From an uncultured Elusimicrobiales bacterium (lineage in GTDB: Bacteria; Elusimicrobiota; Elusimicrobia; Elusimicrobiales; Elusimicrobiaceae): a stretch of DNA of 64,000 bases. The notes beneath the pieces are model-generated. The model saw only the letters and a list, made by a program, of their open reading frames with translations. It was not told the DNA's origin and ran no database searches. The position numbers and the translations under genes are program-made. The stretch spans positions 1-64,000 of the forward strand of contig CAJTJT010000001.1 in the NCBI GenBank assembly GCA_910576915.1, given 5' to 3'. Positions 41,842 through 50,790 of this stretch are shown here, piece by piece. Every line of letters starts with the position of its first letter. Within the stretch, counting starts at the first letter, position 1.

Positions 41842-43008
41842 TTATTGGATAGTTTCTGAAGTGTTGTCGATCGTATCCGGCGTTGCGGCGGCGGATTCAT
41901 CGGCGGGTTCTGTACTGGTTTTTTGCGGTACAACCGTTTGGGGCGTGGTTTCTTCGGTTGAATCGGTTTCGCTCGGGAGTGCCGTTTGGGGCATTTCTTC
42001 CGGGGAAACGGGAGCCTCTTGCTGGGCGGGTTTTAAAATGGGCGCGGCGGGCGTTTGTGGGTCCGTCTGTTCTTTTTCCGGCATTTGGGCGGAGTCGTTT
42101 ACCGGATTGGCAGAAAGACCGTTTTCCGTCTGCTGTTGTTCCGTATCGGCGGGGGAAGTTTCCGCCGGGAGCGGTTGTTCTTGTCCGTCCGGTGTTTCGG
42201 CGGTTGTTGCGTCCGCCGCGGACGTTTGCAGGGGTGAATCAGCGGCGAAAGCCGGAGCGTCGGCGGCCTCCTCGTCAGACGTTTCGGCGGGACTGTCGGC
42301 TTCTGTTTCACCGGGCGTTTGCGGTTCGGGTTGAGGTTCGGGCTTGGGGTCCGGCGGCAGTACAAAAGCAGGTTCTTCTTCGTCGTAAACGATGCCTTTG
42401 GAGGGCGCGGGTTTTTCCTCTTCCTTCCGGGGCGGGAGCGGGAAAAACGTCATCGTTTTGCGTTGGATGGCCGGATGGCGCGCTTCAATTTCCTGCGGTT
42501 GCTCGTTAAAAAACAAACGCCCGGCTTTCCAGGATTCGTATAACTGTTTATAAGGCGGTTCGGGGCGGAAGAAATCCCGGTCGCGGTCCCGGTCCGCCAG
42601 CGCAAACGCGATTAAATGAAGTACGGCGATGGGCTTGCCCGTTAAATTTTTGCGCGTTTCGTAATTGGCTACGCGGGCCAATACTTTTACGTCGCTGCCT
42701 TTTTGGATGCCCGTCATCTGCGGCATGCCTTTTTTGTCAAAAGAAATTAATAAAAGCTGGTAGGAAAGCGGGTCCTTGCCGGTGGCGTAGTAATAGAAAG
42801 GTACGTCAATTTTAATCACCAGGCGCATACGGCGCGCATCTTCGGTTACGCCTTTTACTTCCCCGCCGAACGACACCACCTTGCCCCGGTAAGCGTCCGG
42901 GTTTTGTTCAATGCCGTGCAAATAGTCCAGATTCTGGTTTTTATAGGGAATCATGGAGCTGCACGCGCACAAGAAGGCGGCTAAAAATAAAAGGGAAAGT
43001 TTCTTCAT
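41842..43008 (-). CDS. Slp-like lipoprotein with long Pro/Glu/Thr-rich tail
   Basis: A 388-residue predicted outer-membrane lipoprotein. Signal and lipobox are MKKLSLLFLAAFLCACSS. Residues ~25-170 resemble the Slp family (QNPDAYRGKVVSFGGEVKGV, then PFYYYATGKDP). From about residue 200 the chain is low-complexity, rich in Pro, Glu, Thr, Ala and Ser, with no predicted fold. The tail could span the periplasm or be exposed at the surface. The gene is monocistronic and divergent from msrBA. Function of Slp proteins is poorly known (stress, acid). Confidence 0.75.
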   Translation of the reverse strand: MKKLSLLFLAAFLCACSSMIPYKNQNLDYLHGIEQNPDAYRGKVVSFGGEVKGVTEDARRMRLVIKIDVPFYYYATGKDPLSYQLLLISFDKKGMPQMTGIQKGSDVKVLARVANYETRKNLTGKPIAVLHLIAFALADRDRDRDFFRPEPPYKQLYESWKAGRLFFNEQPQEIEARHPAIQRKTMTFFPLPPRKEEEKPAPSKGIVYDEEEPAFVLPPDPKPEPQPEPQTPGETEADSPAETSDEEAADAPAFAADSPLQTSAADATTAETPDGQEQPLPAETSPADTEQQQTENGLSANPVNDSAQMPEKEQTDPQTPAAPILKPAQQEAPVSPEEMPQTALPSETDSTEETTPQTVVPQKTSTEPADESAAATPDTIDNTSETIQ

Positions 43009-43108
43009 GGCTTCTATATTATAACTTTTCGGGGCGGTTTTTTCTAACCCCTTTTCGGCGTTGACCGCCGCCCGTCAAACGGATAGGATTAAATGAAAGG
43101 AGGTGCGT

Positions 43109-43957
43109 ATGAAACCACTGAGTGAAGAAGAATCCCGTGTCATTTTGCATAAAGGGACGGAACCCCCTTTTAGCGGTAAGTATTGCCGCCACAAAGCGAA
43201 AGGGACGTATGTGTGCCGCCAATGCGGTGCGCCGCTTTTTAAAAGTGAAGATAAATTTGATTCCGGCTGCGGCTGGCCCAGTTTTGATGCGGAAATTGCG
43301 GGCGCCGTACGCCGCGTGCCCGACGCAGACGGCGAACGGACGGAAATTGTTTGCGCCAAATGCGGCGGCCATTTGGGCCATGTGTTTGAGGGAGAGCGGT
43401 TTACCGCTAAAAATACGCGTCATTGTGTTAATTCCGTATCGCTCGCGTTCCGGCCGGAGGAAGAATCTTCCAAACGCTTGGAAACCGCTGTTTTTGCGGG
43501 AGGATGTTTTTGGGGCGTGGAGCATTTAATGAAAGATTTTCCGGGTGTAATCAGCGTGGAACCCGGCTATACGGGCGGGACGGTGGAACATCCGTCTTAT
43601 GAAGAAGTTTGCACCGGCAAAACGGGCCATGCCGAAGCGGTGCGCGTGGTGTTTGACCCGGAACAGGTGTCTTTCCAAACGCTGGCCAAAGGGTTTTTTG
43701 AAATCCACGACCCGACGCAGGAGAACGGCCAGGGGCCGGATATCGGGCCGCAGTACCGTTCGGAAATTTTTTACACTACGCCGGACCAAAAGCAAATTGC
43801 CGAGCAGTTGGTCGAAGAACTGCGGCAAAAGGGGTGCCCCGTGGTGACGCGTATCACGCGCGCGGGTGTATTTTGGCCTGCGGAAGAATATCACCGCCGT
43901 TATTACGAGAAAACCGGCAAACAGCCTTATTGTCACCGCCGCGTAAAACGTTTCTAG
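43109..43957 (+). CDS. msrBA: Bifunctional peptide methionine sulfoxide reductase MsrB/MsrA
   Basis: A cytoplasmic fusion of 282 residues reducing both R and S methionine sulfoxide. The N-terminal MsrB domain has zinc Cys pairs (YVCRQCGAPLF, IVCAKCGGHLGHVF), FDSGCGWPSF and the catalytic Cys in RHCVNSVSL. The C-terminal MsrA domain has the catalytic Cys in AGGCFWGVEHLM and ends PYCHRRV. AGGAGG stands 5 nt before ATG 43109; an in-frame GTG at 43103 overlaps that site and is rejected. No signal peptide. The order B then A is less common than A then B. Confidence 0.96.
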   Translation: MKPLSEEESRVILHKGTEPPFSGKYCRHKAKGTYVCRQCGAPLFKSEDKFDSGCGWPSFDAEIAGAVRRVPDADGERTEIVCAKCGGHLGHVFEGERFTAKNTRHCVNSVSLAFRPEEESSKRLETAVFAGGCFWGVEHLMKDFPGVISVEPGYTGGTVEHPSYEEVCTGKTGHAEAVRVVFDPEQVSFQTLAKGFFEIHDPTQENGQGPDIGPQYRSEIFYTTPDQKQIAEQLVEELRQKGCPVVTRITRAGVFWPAEEYHRRYYEKTGKQPYCHRRVKRF

Positions 43958-43991
43958 GGGGCGGAGCCGCCCCGGGCATTTTTTGAAGCCC

Positions 43992-44142
43992 TCTTCTAAC
44001 TCCGCCAGCTACACTATTTTGGCAAAGTTGCTTTGTTTTGGCAAACGGATTTGCGGGCTGCCGCTTGTGAAGTGTCTTCTAACTCTGCCAGTCACACTGT
44101 TTTGGCAAAGTTGCTTTGTTTTGGCAAACGGATTTGCGGGCC
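43992..44142. repeat. Direct repeat, two copies, 83-bp period
   Basis: TCTTCTAACTC.GCCAG to GGATTTGCGGGC occurs at 43992 and 44075 with only a few changes. The gap 43958-44425 between msrBA and tRNA-Glu contains this repeat and one GTCATGCTGAG..CTCAGCATCT palindrome at 44228; otherwise nothing recognised. Confidence 0.75.
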
Positions 44143-44425
44143 GCGTACGTCGGTAAGCAAATGCCGGAGTGGGAGATAATGAGCGGGCGGGTTGCGTTTT
44201 TGCCCGCTTCCGGCGCGCAGTTATAAAGTCATGCTGAGGTGTTTCTGCTCAGCATCTACTTATTTTGCCGTTTTTGTAGAAGCGGGCGGCGGCCGCCTCT
44301 CCCGCCGGGGATAAATAATAATTTTTCGGCGGACGGGGTTTCGCCTGCCGGAATTATACAAACAAAAAAGGAAGAGGGATCTCTGCCTCTTCCTTTGTAA
44401 AATGCCTGCAACTACAAATAAAAAA

Positions 44426-44497
44426 CGCCCTCTGGGAGAATCGAACTCCCCTTTTCGGATTGAAAATCCGACGTCCTAACCGATAGACGAAGAGGGC
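44426..44497 (-). tRNA. tRNA-Glu (UUC)
   Basis: Minus-strand cloverleaf: acceptor GCCCTCT / AGAGGGC, D arm with TATCGGTTAGGA, anticodon loop with TTC, T arm GGGGAGTTCGATTCTCCC, discriminator G. No encoded CCA. It lies 7 nt from tRNA-Lys, so both are probably transcribed together. Confidence 0.95.
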
Positions 44498-44504
44498 ATT
44501 AAAG

Positions 44505-44576
44505 TGCGCCCGGTGAGACTTGAACTCACGGCCCCCCGCTTAAAAGGCGGATGCTCTACCACTGAGCTACGAGCGC
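44505..44576 (-). tRNA. tRNA-Lys (UUU)
   Basis: Minus-strand cloverleaf: acceptor GCGCTCG / CGGGCGC (one G-T pair), D arm GCTCAGTGGTAGAGC, anticodon loop CTTTTAA, T arm GTGAGTTCAAGTCTCAC, discriminator A. No encoded CCA. Confidence 0.95.
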
Positions 44577-44775
44577 TAAAAATTTGTTCAAATATCCTGG
44601 GCCTAAATTTGAAACTTGTTCATCTAAACCCGACTTAATTATTATATCAAAAATTTTGTTTTGTGTGCAACTTTTTTTATTTCGTTTTTACACAACCAAA
44701 TTTCTTTGATAATTTATTATAGCACTTTTTTTGCCGGACGGTCAAAAAATTATTTTTTCCCTCGGGCAAAAGCGT

Positions 44776-44805
44776 TTGACATCCCGCGCAAACCCTTGCT
44801 ACCAT
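44776..44805 (+). promoter_or_regulatory. ridA promoter
   Basis: TTGACA, 18-nt spacer, TGC-TACCAT (extended -10). The same -10 hexamer occurs in the T12 promoters, but here the spacer is not T-rich. Confidence 0.6.
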
Positions 44806-44852
44806 ATAGAAAACGGGCCATGCCCGAATTTATTTTGCGAGGTTTTTATTAT

Positions 44853-45230
44853 ATGAAAAAAATCATTAATTGCGCCAGCGCCCCCAAAGCCATCGGGCCT
44901 TATTCCCAGGCGGTGGAATCCGGCGGATTCGTGTTTACCTCCGGCATGCTGCCCATCGACCCCGTCACCGGCGAAATTTACAACGGCGATGTGCGCGTGC
45001 AAACCGAACTTATCCTGAAAAATTTGGAAACCATTTTAAAAGAAGCCGGCTGCGCGCTTAAAAACGTAGTCAAAACCACCGTCTACATGACCGACCTTAC
45101 CCAATTTGCCGAAATGAACGACGTGTACGGTTCTTTCTTTAAAGAAAATCCGCCCGCCCGCGTAACCCTGCAGGTGGTGGGCCTGCCCAAAGGCAGCGCC
45201 ATTTTGCTGGAAGCGATTGCCAAAAAATAG
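44853..45230 (+). CDS. ridA: RidA family enamine/imine deaminase
   Basis: A 125-residue trimeric enzyme removing reactive 2-aminoacrylate intermediates. It begins KKIINCASAPKAIGPYSQAV, has FTSGMLPIDPVTGEI, and the catalytic Arg lies in NPPARVTLQVVGLPKGSAI. The ORF is open upstream, but the promoter sits within that stretch, and GCGAGG precedes ATG 44853. It is followed immediately by malQ. Confidence 0.95.
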   Translation: MKKIINCASAPKAIGPYSQAVESGGFVFTSGMLPIDPVTGEIYNGDVRVQTELILKNLETILKEAGCALKNVVKTTVYMTDLTQFAEMNDVYGSFFKENPPARVTLQVVGLPKGSAILLEAIAKK

Positions 45231-45231
45231 C

Positions 45232-46803
45232 ATGACGATACAAGACCAGGTGCTCGCCGGGCGCGTAAACGGTATTTTGCTGCCGCTGTCCTCCATGAAA
45301 ACGGAGAAGGACTGGGGCGTGGGGGATTTTTCGTCGCTTATGGAATGGACGGATTTTTTGGCCGCCCAGGGCGCTAAAATTCTTCAAATCCTGCCACTGC
45401 AGGAAACGGCCCCGATGGAAACATGCCCTTACTCCGCCCTCAGCGCGTTTGCCACGGACCCCGTCTACGCCGATATTTCCGCCGTGGAAGACGTATGGGC
45501 CAGCGGGGACGGCCGGGCGTATGTGGAATCGTTAAAAAACGATATCGCCGCTTGGCACAATGCGGAAAAAGCGCCGTTTTTTGCCGTCAAACAAGCCAAA
45601 TTAAAAGCCTTATGGTACGGCTACCAACGCTTTTTGGCCGACGAACAAGCGGTGCGTTCCGCGCGTTACCGGGCGTTTGTGGCCTATTGTTCGGCGCAGT
45701 CCGGGTGGCTGCGCAATTATTCCCTGTTCCGCGCGCTGAAAGAATTTTACAAATGGCAGACCTGGACCCAGTGGCCCAAAGATTTGCGGGACTTTAAAAA
45801 AGAAGCCGTAGACGCTTTTGAAGCCCAATATTCCGAATATGTAGGCTTCTTTTCCTATGTACAATGGATTTTGGACCAGCAGCTCCGCAAAGCCAAAATA
45901 TTCGCGCGCGAAAAAGGCGTGCTGATTTTTGGCGATATTCCGTTTGGCACCAATCTGGACAGTGCGGAAGTGTGGTCCGAGCGGGAGAATTACCTGCTCG
46001 GCTGGGAAACGGGCGCGCCCGCGGACCAATTTTCCGAAGGCGGCCAAAAATGGGGCCTTCCCGCCTACAACTGGCCGTACCAGCACGGGCATAATTTGGA
46101 TTTGTGGCGGCGTAAAATCCGCCGCGTAACGGAACTGTACGATATCTTCCGCCTGGACCATTTAGTCGGGTTTTTCCGCACGTACATTTTTGCGCCGGGC
46201 GACGAGAAAGGCGCGTTTGATTTGGAAGGGGAACAAAACCAAATTGACCGCGGATATAATTTCCTGCGTATGGTGCTTGACGAAGCGGGCGGCAAACTGC
46301 CCGTGGGCGAAGATTTGGGGGTAATCCCCAACTATGTGCGCCGGATGCTGGTGGATTTGCGTATCCCGGGATACAAAGTACTCCGCTGGGAACGCGAGGA
46401 CAACGGCTACTACCGCGAACCGCGCCATTATCCCGCCGTATCGCTGGCGACTACGTCTACGCACGACACCGAAACGGTCCGCGGCTGGTGGGAAACGATG
46501 GACCAACGCGAACGCGCCAATATTTGGGAAATGATTTCCGCCCAAAAAACGGACGGGAATGTGCCTTTTACGGCGGATTCCCAGCGCGCTATTTTGCGCC
46601 GCGTGTTGGATTCCAACTCCGCCATTACGCTGTTTTCCTGGCAGGACGTTATCGGCACGCTGGACCGCGTCAATACGCCCGGTACGGTCTGCGGCGACAA
46701 CTGGACCTACCGCAGCGCTTACACGCCCGCCCGGGCCGCCGAAGTTTATGCGCCGCAGCTGGCCATGTACCGCGAACTTTTAAAGGAGACAGGCCGCGCC
46801 TGA
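45232..46803 (+). CDS. malQ: 4-alpha-glucanotransferase (amylomaltase)
   Basis: GH77 enzyme transferring alpha-1,4-glucan segments in glycogen and maltodextrin metabolism; 523 residues. The nucleophile Asp is in FRLDHLVGFFRT, the acid/base Glu in LPVGEDLGVIPNYV, and the stabilising Asp in TSTHDTETVRGWW. It starts one nt after ridA ends. A CBM48-bearing protein at 51460 may belong to the same glycogen metabolism. Confidence 0.95.
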   Translation: MTIQDQVLAGRVNGILLPLSSMKTEKDWGVGDFSSLMEWTDFLAAQGAKILQILPLQETAPMETCPYSALSAFATDPVYADISAVEDVWASGDGRAYVESLKNDIAAWHNAEKAPFFAVKQAKLKALWYGYQRFLADEQAVRSARYRAFVAYCSAQSGWLRNYSLFRALKEFYKWQTWTQWPKDLRDFKKEAVDAFEAQYSEYVGFFSYVQWILDQQLRKAKIFAREKGVLIFGDIPFGTNLDSAEVWSERENYLLGWETGAPADQFSEGGQKWGLPAYNWPYQHGHNLDLWRRKIRRVTELYDIFRLDHLVGFFRTYIFAPGDEKGAFDLEGEQNQIDRGYNFLRMVLDEAGGKLPVGEDLGVIPNYVRRMLVDLRIPGYKVLRWEREDNGYYREPRHYPAVSLATTSTHDTETVRGWWETMDQRERANIWEMISAQKTDGNVPFTADSQRAILRRVLDSNSAITLFSWQDVIGTLDRVNTPGTVCGDNWTYRSAYTPARAAEVYAPQLAMYRELLKETGRA

Positions 46804-46815
46804 GGTTTTTACACT

Positions 46816-47748
46816 ATGAGTAATTTTACCGCCATCATCCCCGCCGCCGGCAAAGGCGTCCGCCTTCTGCCTTATACGGAACACATGCCCAAAACCATGC
46901 TCAGCGTGGCGGGTAAACCCATCTTGGGCCATATTTTGGACCAGGTGGAAAGCTGCGGTATCAAAAAAGTAGTGTTTATCGTCGGATATAAAAAAGAAGC
47001 CATCGAAGAATTCGTGCGCGAACGCTACGCCCACCTGGACGTAACATTTGTAGAGCAGCCCGAACCCAAAGGCCTGGGCCACGCCATTTATCTGGCGAAA
47101 GACGCCGTGTCCGGCCCGTGCTTTATTTTGCTGGGCGATACGATTGTCGACGGCGATTTGCGGCCGCTCGTCCACGGCGGTAAAAACGCGGTGGGCATTA
47201 AACCGGTGCCGGACCCGCAGCGCTTTGGCATTGTGGAGCTGAAAAACGGCAAAATCGTATCGTTCGAAGAAAAACCTGCCTGCCCCAAATCCGATTTGGC
47301 GATTATCGGCGCGTATTCGTTTTTGGATTCGGCGCGGCTTTTTTCCGCGCTGGAAGAAGTCATCCGCTCGGGCAAAACGGTTAAAAACGAAATCCAGCTG
47401 ACGGACGCGCTTTCCGTACTGCTTGCGCGCGGGGAGGAAATCGTCCCCGTGCTTATGAACGACTGGTTCGACTGCGGCACCGTGGAAGTGATGATTCAAA
47501 CCAACCGCCTGCTGCTTTCGCGTCATCACCGCGTACCGGCGGAGCTGGAAAAAAACAATAAAATTATTCCGCCCTGCTGGATTGAGGACGGCGTAAAAGC
47601 GGAAAACTGCGTACTCGGGCCGTATGTGTCCGCGGCGTACGGGGCGGAATTAAAAGACTGCAGGCTGGAAGACTGTATCGTCGGGCCGCATACGCAACTC
47701 GACAAAAAAACCGCGGTTCACGCGGTGTTGGATAAGTACAACCATTAA
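46816..47748 (+). CDS. Sugar-phosphate nucleotidyltransferase
   Basis: A 310-residue enzyme activating a sugar-1-phosphate with an NTP. The signature AIIPAAGKGVRLLPYTEHMP followed by KTMLSVAGKP is typical of the glucose-1-phosphate thymidylyl/uridylyl type. The LLGDTIVDGD metal site and DCGTVEVMIQTNRLLL are present. The C-terminus has a short left-handed beta-helix part (VKAENCVLGPYVSAAYGAEL). It may make dTDP-glucose or another NDP-sugar; the exact product is not determined. It lies 12 nt after malQ. Confidence 0.88.
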   Translation: MSNFTAIIPAAGKGVRLLPYTEHMPKTMLSVAGKPILGHILDQVESCGIKKVVFIVGYKKEAIEEFVRERYAHLDVTFVEQPEPKGLGHAIYLAKDAVSGPCFILLGDTIVDGDLRPLVHGGKNAVGIKPVPDPQRFGIVELKNGKIVSFEEKPACPKSDLAIIGAYSFLDSARLFSALEEVIRSGKTVKNEIQLTDALSVLLARGEEIVPVLMNDWFDCGTVEVMIQTNRLLLSRHHRVPAELEKNNKIIPPCWIEDGVKAENCVLGPYVSAAYGAELKDCRLEDCIVGPHTQLDKKTAVHAVLDKYNH

Positions 47749-47754
47749 CAAAAA

Positions 47755-48255
47755 TTATTTTTTTGCGGCCTCCGCGGTTTTTGCTGCGGGGGCTTTTTTG
47801 TCGCTTTCGGATTCGGCGGGTTCAGTTGGCACGGGGAAGAGTTCGTCGGCCAGTTTTTCGGCGTATTGGCGCGCCTGGTTGTATTCCGCCGCGGCCTGCG
47901 TAAGGGAGGCGGCGGGGCGGTTGGCTTCTTTGTTTTTGGCGATTTCAAGTTCCAGCTTGGTTTTTTTGAGTTCAAAATCTTCCAGCGCCAGGCGCAGGCG
48001 GATTTGGTTAATCAGGCGGTCTTTTTCTTCGTTTACCACGACGGGGCAGGCATTCAGCGCACTGCCGAGCGCGGCCAGGTTGCGCTGCACGCGTTCGCGC
48101 GAAGCGTTTTCCATCGCCGGGTTGGACGTGTTTATTTTGGGCGCGGATACAGCCGCCGACAAAGACGCGGCGCGCTCCGGCAGGTACATGTTCCCCACCA
48201 TCATGCCGCCCACAAACAAAAGCCCCATGGTAAAAAGATATAAGATGTAACGCAT
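47755..48255 (-). CDS. Membrane-anchored coiled-coil protein, unknown
   Basis: A 166-residue protein. An N-terminal helix (ILYLFTMGLLFVGGMMVG) anchors it to the inner membrane. The periplasmic part has a predicted coiled coil (LINQIRLRLALEDFELKKTK and after) and a low-complexity Ala/Lys/Glu tail (DKKAPAAKTAEAAKK). It is convergent with the preceding gene, with 6 nt between stops. No family recognised. Confidence 0.72.
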   Translation of the reverse strand: MRYILYLFTMGLLFVGGMMVGNMYLPERAASLSAAVSAPKINTSNPAMENASRERVQRNLAALGSALNACPVVVNEEKDRLINQIRLRLALEDFELKKTKLELEIAKNKEANRPAASLTQAAAEYNQARQYAEKLADELFPVPTEPAESESDKKAPAAKTAEAAKK

Positions 48256-48316
48256 GATATAAAAATCCTCTTGTTATATTTTATCAAAAAGGGGCGGAAA
48301 TAAAAGGCGGATTTAC

Positions 48317-48322
48317 TATAAT
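48317..48322 (+). promoter_or_regulatory. Candidate -10 box for gene 48363
   Basis: Perfect TATAAT, 40 nt before the start codon; no clear -35. Confidence 0.4.
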
Positions 48323-48362
48323 GAAATAAAAGAGATTTAATTTTGTTCCAGGAGTTACGTTT

Positions 48363-48878
48363 ATGGCGAAAATCAAGTTTGGCAAACAAGGGCATTTGGA
48401 GCTGGAGATTTCTCCGCTTACCATTTGGTCCAACCCCGGCAGCGAGGGGGAATTTATGGAGTACCAAATCGCGCTGTATTGCGAAGGCGAACCCGTTTTC
48501 AACCCCGCGCTGGCGGACCGGTTGGTAGCGGTGAAAGATGAAGAAAGCATTTACCTTTCCGATTTTATCGCCGAAACGCTGGCCGAACGCAAAGAAAACA
48601 ACTGGATTATGCTGGAGCCCAAAGCGTCTTTTTACATGCACCCGCTGGAAGCCGCCGGCTGTTGTTCTTCCTACAACCGCCCGGATAATTTCAGGATGCA
48701 AATTACGCTTGAGCAAAATATTTTAGCCGGGGAAGACAATGTGTTCGGGCCGTACTCCAATACGGGGCTAAACATTAATTTCGAAGCCCCCGCCAAGGCC
48801 TGGGCGCAGTTCGCGGCCGATATCCGCGCCGAAGAGGAAGACTTCGACGAAGAAGACGAACCCGCTGATGAAAACTAA
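48363..48878 (+). CDS. Conserved-looking acidic protein of unknown function
   Basis: A 171-residue cytoplasmic protein without signal or membrane segment. The beginning (MAKIKFGKQGHLELEISPLT, WSNPGSEGEFMEYQIAL) looks like an immunity-type or DUF fold with beta strands. It ends in an acidic tail (EEEDFDEEDEPADEN). AGGAG stands 10 nt before the ATG and a TATAAT at 48317 may be its -10. A terminator follows. Resemblance to polymorphic-toxin immunity proteins is a weak impression only. Confidence 0.7.
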   Translation: MAKIKFGKQGHLELEISPLTIWSNPGSEGEFMEYQIALYCEGEPVFNPALADRLVAVKDEESIYLSDFIAETLAERKENNWIMLEPKASFYMHPLEAAGCCSSYNRPDNFRMQITLEQNILAGEDNVFGPYSNTGLNINFEAPAKAWAQFAADIRAEEEDFDEEDEPADEN

Positions 48879-48898
48879 CCGTTCCGTTTAAGTCACGC

Positions 48899-48929
48899 GC
48901 CCCGCTTTTTATCCGGCGGGGCTTTTTTA
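48899..48929 (+). terminator. Terminator after gene 48363
   Basis: GCCCCGC / GCGGGGC stem with a TTTTTATCCG loop, then six T. Confidence 0.85.
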
Positions 48930-48988
48930 TTGTTTCGCGTCCCCGTAAAAAGCTACAATACCAAAAACGGACGCATCTTTTTACGCAT

Positions 48989-49930
48989 ATGAACATCGAC
49001 AAAATTTATCACTGGGCAGTTACGGGGGGAGCCGGATTTATCGGCTCGCACTTAGTGCGGGCGCTTGTGCGCCAAAACCAGCGGGTGACGGTGTTCGACA
49101 ATTTTTCTTCCTCCGCGCCGTCTTCTCTGGCGGACGTAGCGGATAAAATCCGCGTGGTAAAAGGCGACGTGCGCGACTGCGCCGCCTTGCCTTCCGCGTT
49201 TGAAGGGGTTGATTTTGTGCTTCATCACGCGGCGTTGGTGTCCGTGCCGAAATCGGTGGAGAACCCGGAGGAAACTTCCCAAATTAATATCCAGGGTACA
49301 GCCAACGTGCTGGAAGCCTCGCGCGCCTGCGGCGTGCGGCGCGTGGTGTATGCTTCGTCCAGCGCGGTGTACGGCAACGGGACGGATTTGCCCCATAAAG
49401 AAACCGACCCGGTAGACTGCCGCTCCCCGTATGCCGTATCCAAACAGGCGGGGGGAGAACTGTGCCGGATGTATACGCAGCTGTACGGGCTGGAAACGGT
49501 GGTCCTGCGGTATTTTAACGTGTACGGTGCGGGGCAGAATCCGCATGCGGCGTATGCGGCCGTGGTGGCCAAATTTATGGACGGCGCGCGCGAAAATAAA
49601 CCGTTTGAAATTGACTGGGACGGACTTCAAAGCCGCGATTTTATCCACGTGTCCGACGTAGTGCAGGCCAATTTCTTGGCCGCATTACAAGGCACTCCCG
49701 GCGAAATTTATAACGTGGCGAGCGGAAAAACGTGTTCGCTTTTAGAACTGGCGGATGCCGTTGAACGCGTAAGCGGCCGAAAATTATGCCGTATATTCCG
49801 AGAAAAGCGTGCGGGCGACGTGCGTTTTTCGTCGGCGGACACAACTAAAATCCGCGCCTTGGGGTTTGTTCCGGGCGTTACGCTGGAAGCCGGGTTGAGG
49901 GCCTTGTGGCAAAGTATCCAACTGCAGTAA
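48989..49930 (+). CDS. NAD-dependent sugar-nucleotide epimerase (extended SDR)
   Basis: A 313-residue short-chain dehydrogenase/reductase of the GalE/WbpP group. The NAD-binding Rossmann motif is VTGGAGFIGSHLV. The catalytic Ser-Tyr-Lys set is in VVYASSSAVYGN and SPYAVSKQAGGELC. The C-terminal substrate domain has RYFNVYGAGQNP and SRDFIHVSDVVQA. It probably makes a UDP-sugar for surface polysaccharide, most like UDP-GlcNAc or UDP-Glc 4-epimerases. The exact substrate is not assigned. No good ribosome-binding site before the ATG. Confidence 0.88.
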   Translation: MNIDKIYHWAVTGGAGFIGSHLVRALVRQNQRVTVFDNFSSSAPSSLADVADKIRVVKGDVRDCAALPSAFEGVDFVLHHAALVSVPKSVENPEETSQINIQGTANVLEASRACGVRRVVYASSSAVYGNGTDLPHKETDPVDCRSPYAVSKQAGGELCRMYTQLYGLETVVLRYFNVYGAGQNPHAAYAAVVAKFMDGARENKPFEIDWDGLQSRDFIHVSDVVQANFLAALQGTPGEIYNVASGKTCSLLELADAVERVSGRKLCRIFREKRAGDVRFSSADTTKIRALGFVPGVTLEAGLRALWQSIQLQ

Positions 49931-49944
49931 TTTTTCAGAAATCA

Positions 49945-49976
49945 AAAAGCTCCCTTATGGGAGCTTTTAAATTTTT
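49945..49976. terminator. Terminator between epimerase and tRNA-Ser
   Basis: AAAAGCTCCC / GGGAGCTTTT stem with T and A runs; can serve both converging units. Confidence 0.8.
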
Positions 49977-50061
49977 CGGAGAGGGAGGGATTCGAACCCT
50001 CGATACCTTGCGGTATGCCAGTTTTCAAGACTAGTGCCTTAAACCACTCGGCCACCTCTCC
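49977..50061 (-). tRNA. tRNA-Ser (UGA)
   Basis: Minus-strand class II tRNA of 85 nt: acceptor GGAGAGG / CCTCTCC, D arm GCCGAGTGGTTTAAGGC, anticodon loop with TGA, long variable arm (ATACCGCAAGGTAT), T arm GAGGGTTCGAATCCCTC, discriminator G. No encoded CCA. Confidence 0.96.
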
Positions 50062-50190
50062 AATACTTATATATATTCTATTAATTTTCTACATTCCTTG
50101 AAAACTGATTTTGCCGCGGCAACCAAATTTTAAACAAAAGGAGCAGACAAAAAAGATTTGTCTTTTTTGTGGTGTGCAAACGGGAGGGGG

Positions 50191-50218
50191 TTGACCCGTT
50201 TTTTTTTTTTGATACAGT
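50191..50218 (+). promoter_or_regulatory. T12 extended -10 promoter, copy 5 (pilin at 50254)
   Basis: TTGACC, spacer with exactly 12 T (50199-50210), TG-A-TACAGT; 35 nt to the ATG. Confidence 0.7.
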
Positions 50219-50253
50219 GGACTTATTGCTGTGCGTAAAGGGGGATATGTCTT

Positions 50254-50754
50254 ATGTATAAAAACCAAGGTTTTACGTTAATAGAGCTGCTAGTAGTTGT
50301 TTTAATTATCGGTATCTTGGCCGCTGTTGCGCTTCCGCAATACAATAAAGCGGTGTATAAAGCCCGCATGAAAGAGGCAGAAGTGATTATGGACAGTATT
50401 TATAAGGGCGCTCTGTTGTACCGTTTGGAAACGGGAGATTCCCCGCGGCAATTTGACGATATGACGCTGGGGCTGCCCGCGGGCTGTACCCCCGGAGACG
50501 GATACGGCATCGCCACATCGACGTGTTTGGATAAAATGACTTGCGGCAATGTTACCTATTGCTTAACAAGCGGAGCCGTGGTGACGAGTTTTAAATTCAA
50601 CTCGGGTTTTTGTAAATACTGCCATTTTAACAAACGGTTTGATTCCGGGCTGTTTGTCTGCCGTATGTCTTCATCCGAAATGAGCAATCCTTCTTATTTT
50701 CACCAATATTGCAAAAGTATGGGGTATTCCGTCATACAGGACGGAAGCGTTTAA
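50254..50754 (+). CDS. Type IV pilin-like protein
   Basis: Prepilin of 166 residues with a normal 6-residue leader (MYKNQG|FTLIELLVVVLIIGIL). The mature part has about eight Cys, including KMTCGNVTYC and GFCKYCHF, so disulfides are likely. AAAGGGGGATATGTCTT precedes the ATG. No repeat is inserted in the leader. It is the first gene after tRNA-Ser on the opposite strand and precedes a separate promoter for the radical SAM gene. Confidence 0.88.
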   Translation: MYKNQGFTLIELLVVVLIIGILAAVALPQYNKAVYKARMKEAEVIMDSIYKGALLYRLETGDSPRQFDDMTLGLPAGCTPGDGYGIATSTCLDKMTCGNVTYCLTSGAVVTSFKFNSGFCKYCHFNKRFDSGLFVCRMSSSEMSNPSYFHQYCKSMGYSVIQDGSV

Positions 50755-50790
50755 TTAACCCTTTTCCCCGCTGGTCCGCTCCCTCCAAAT

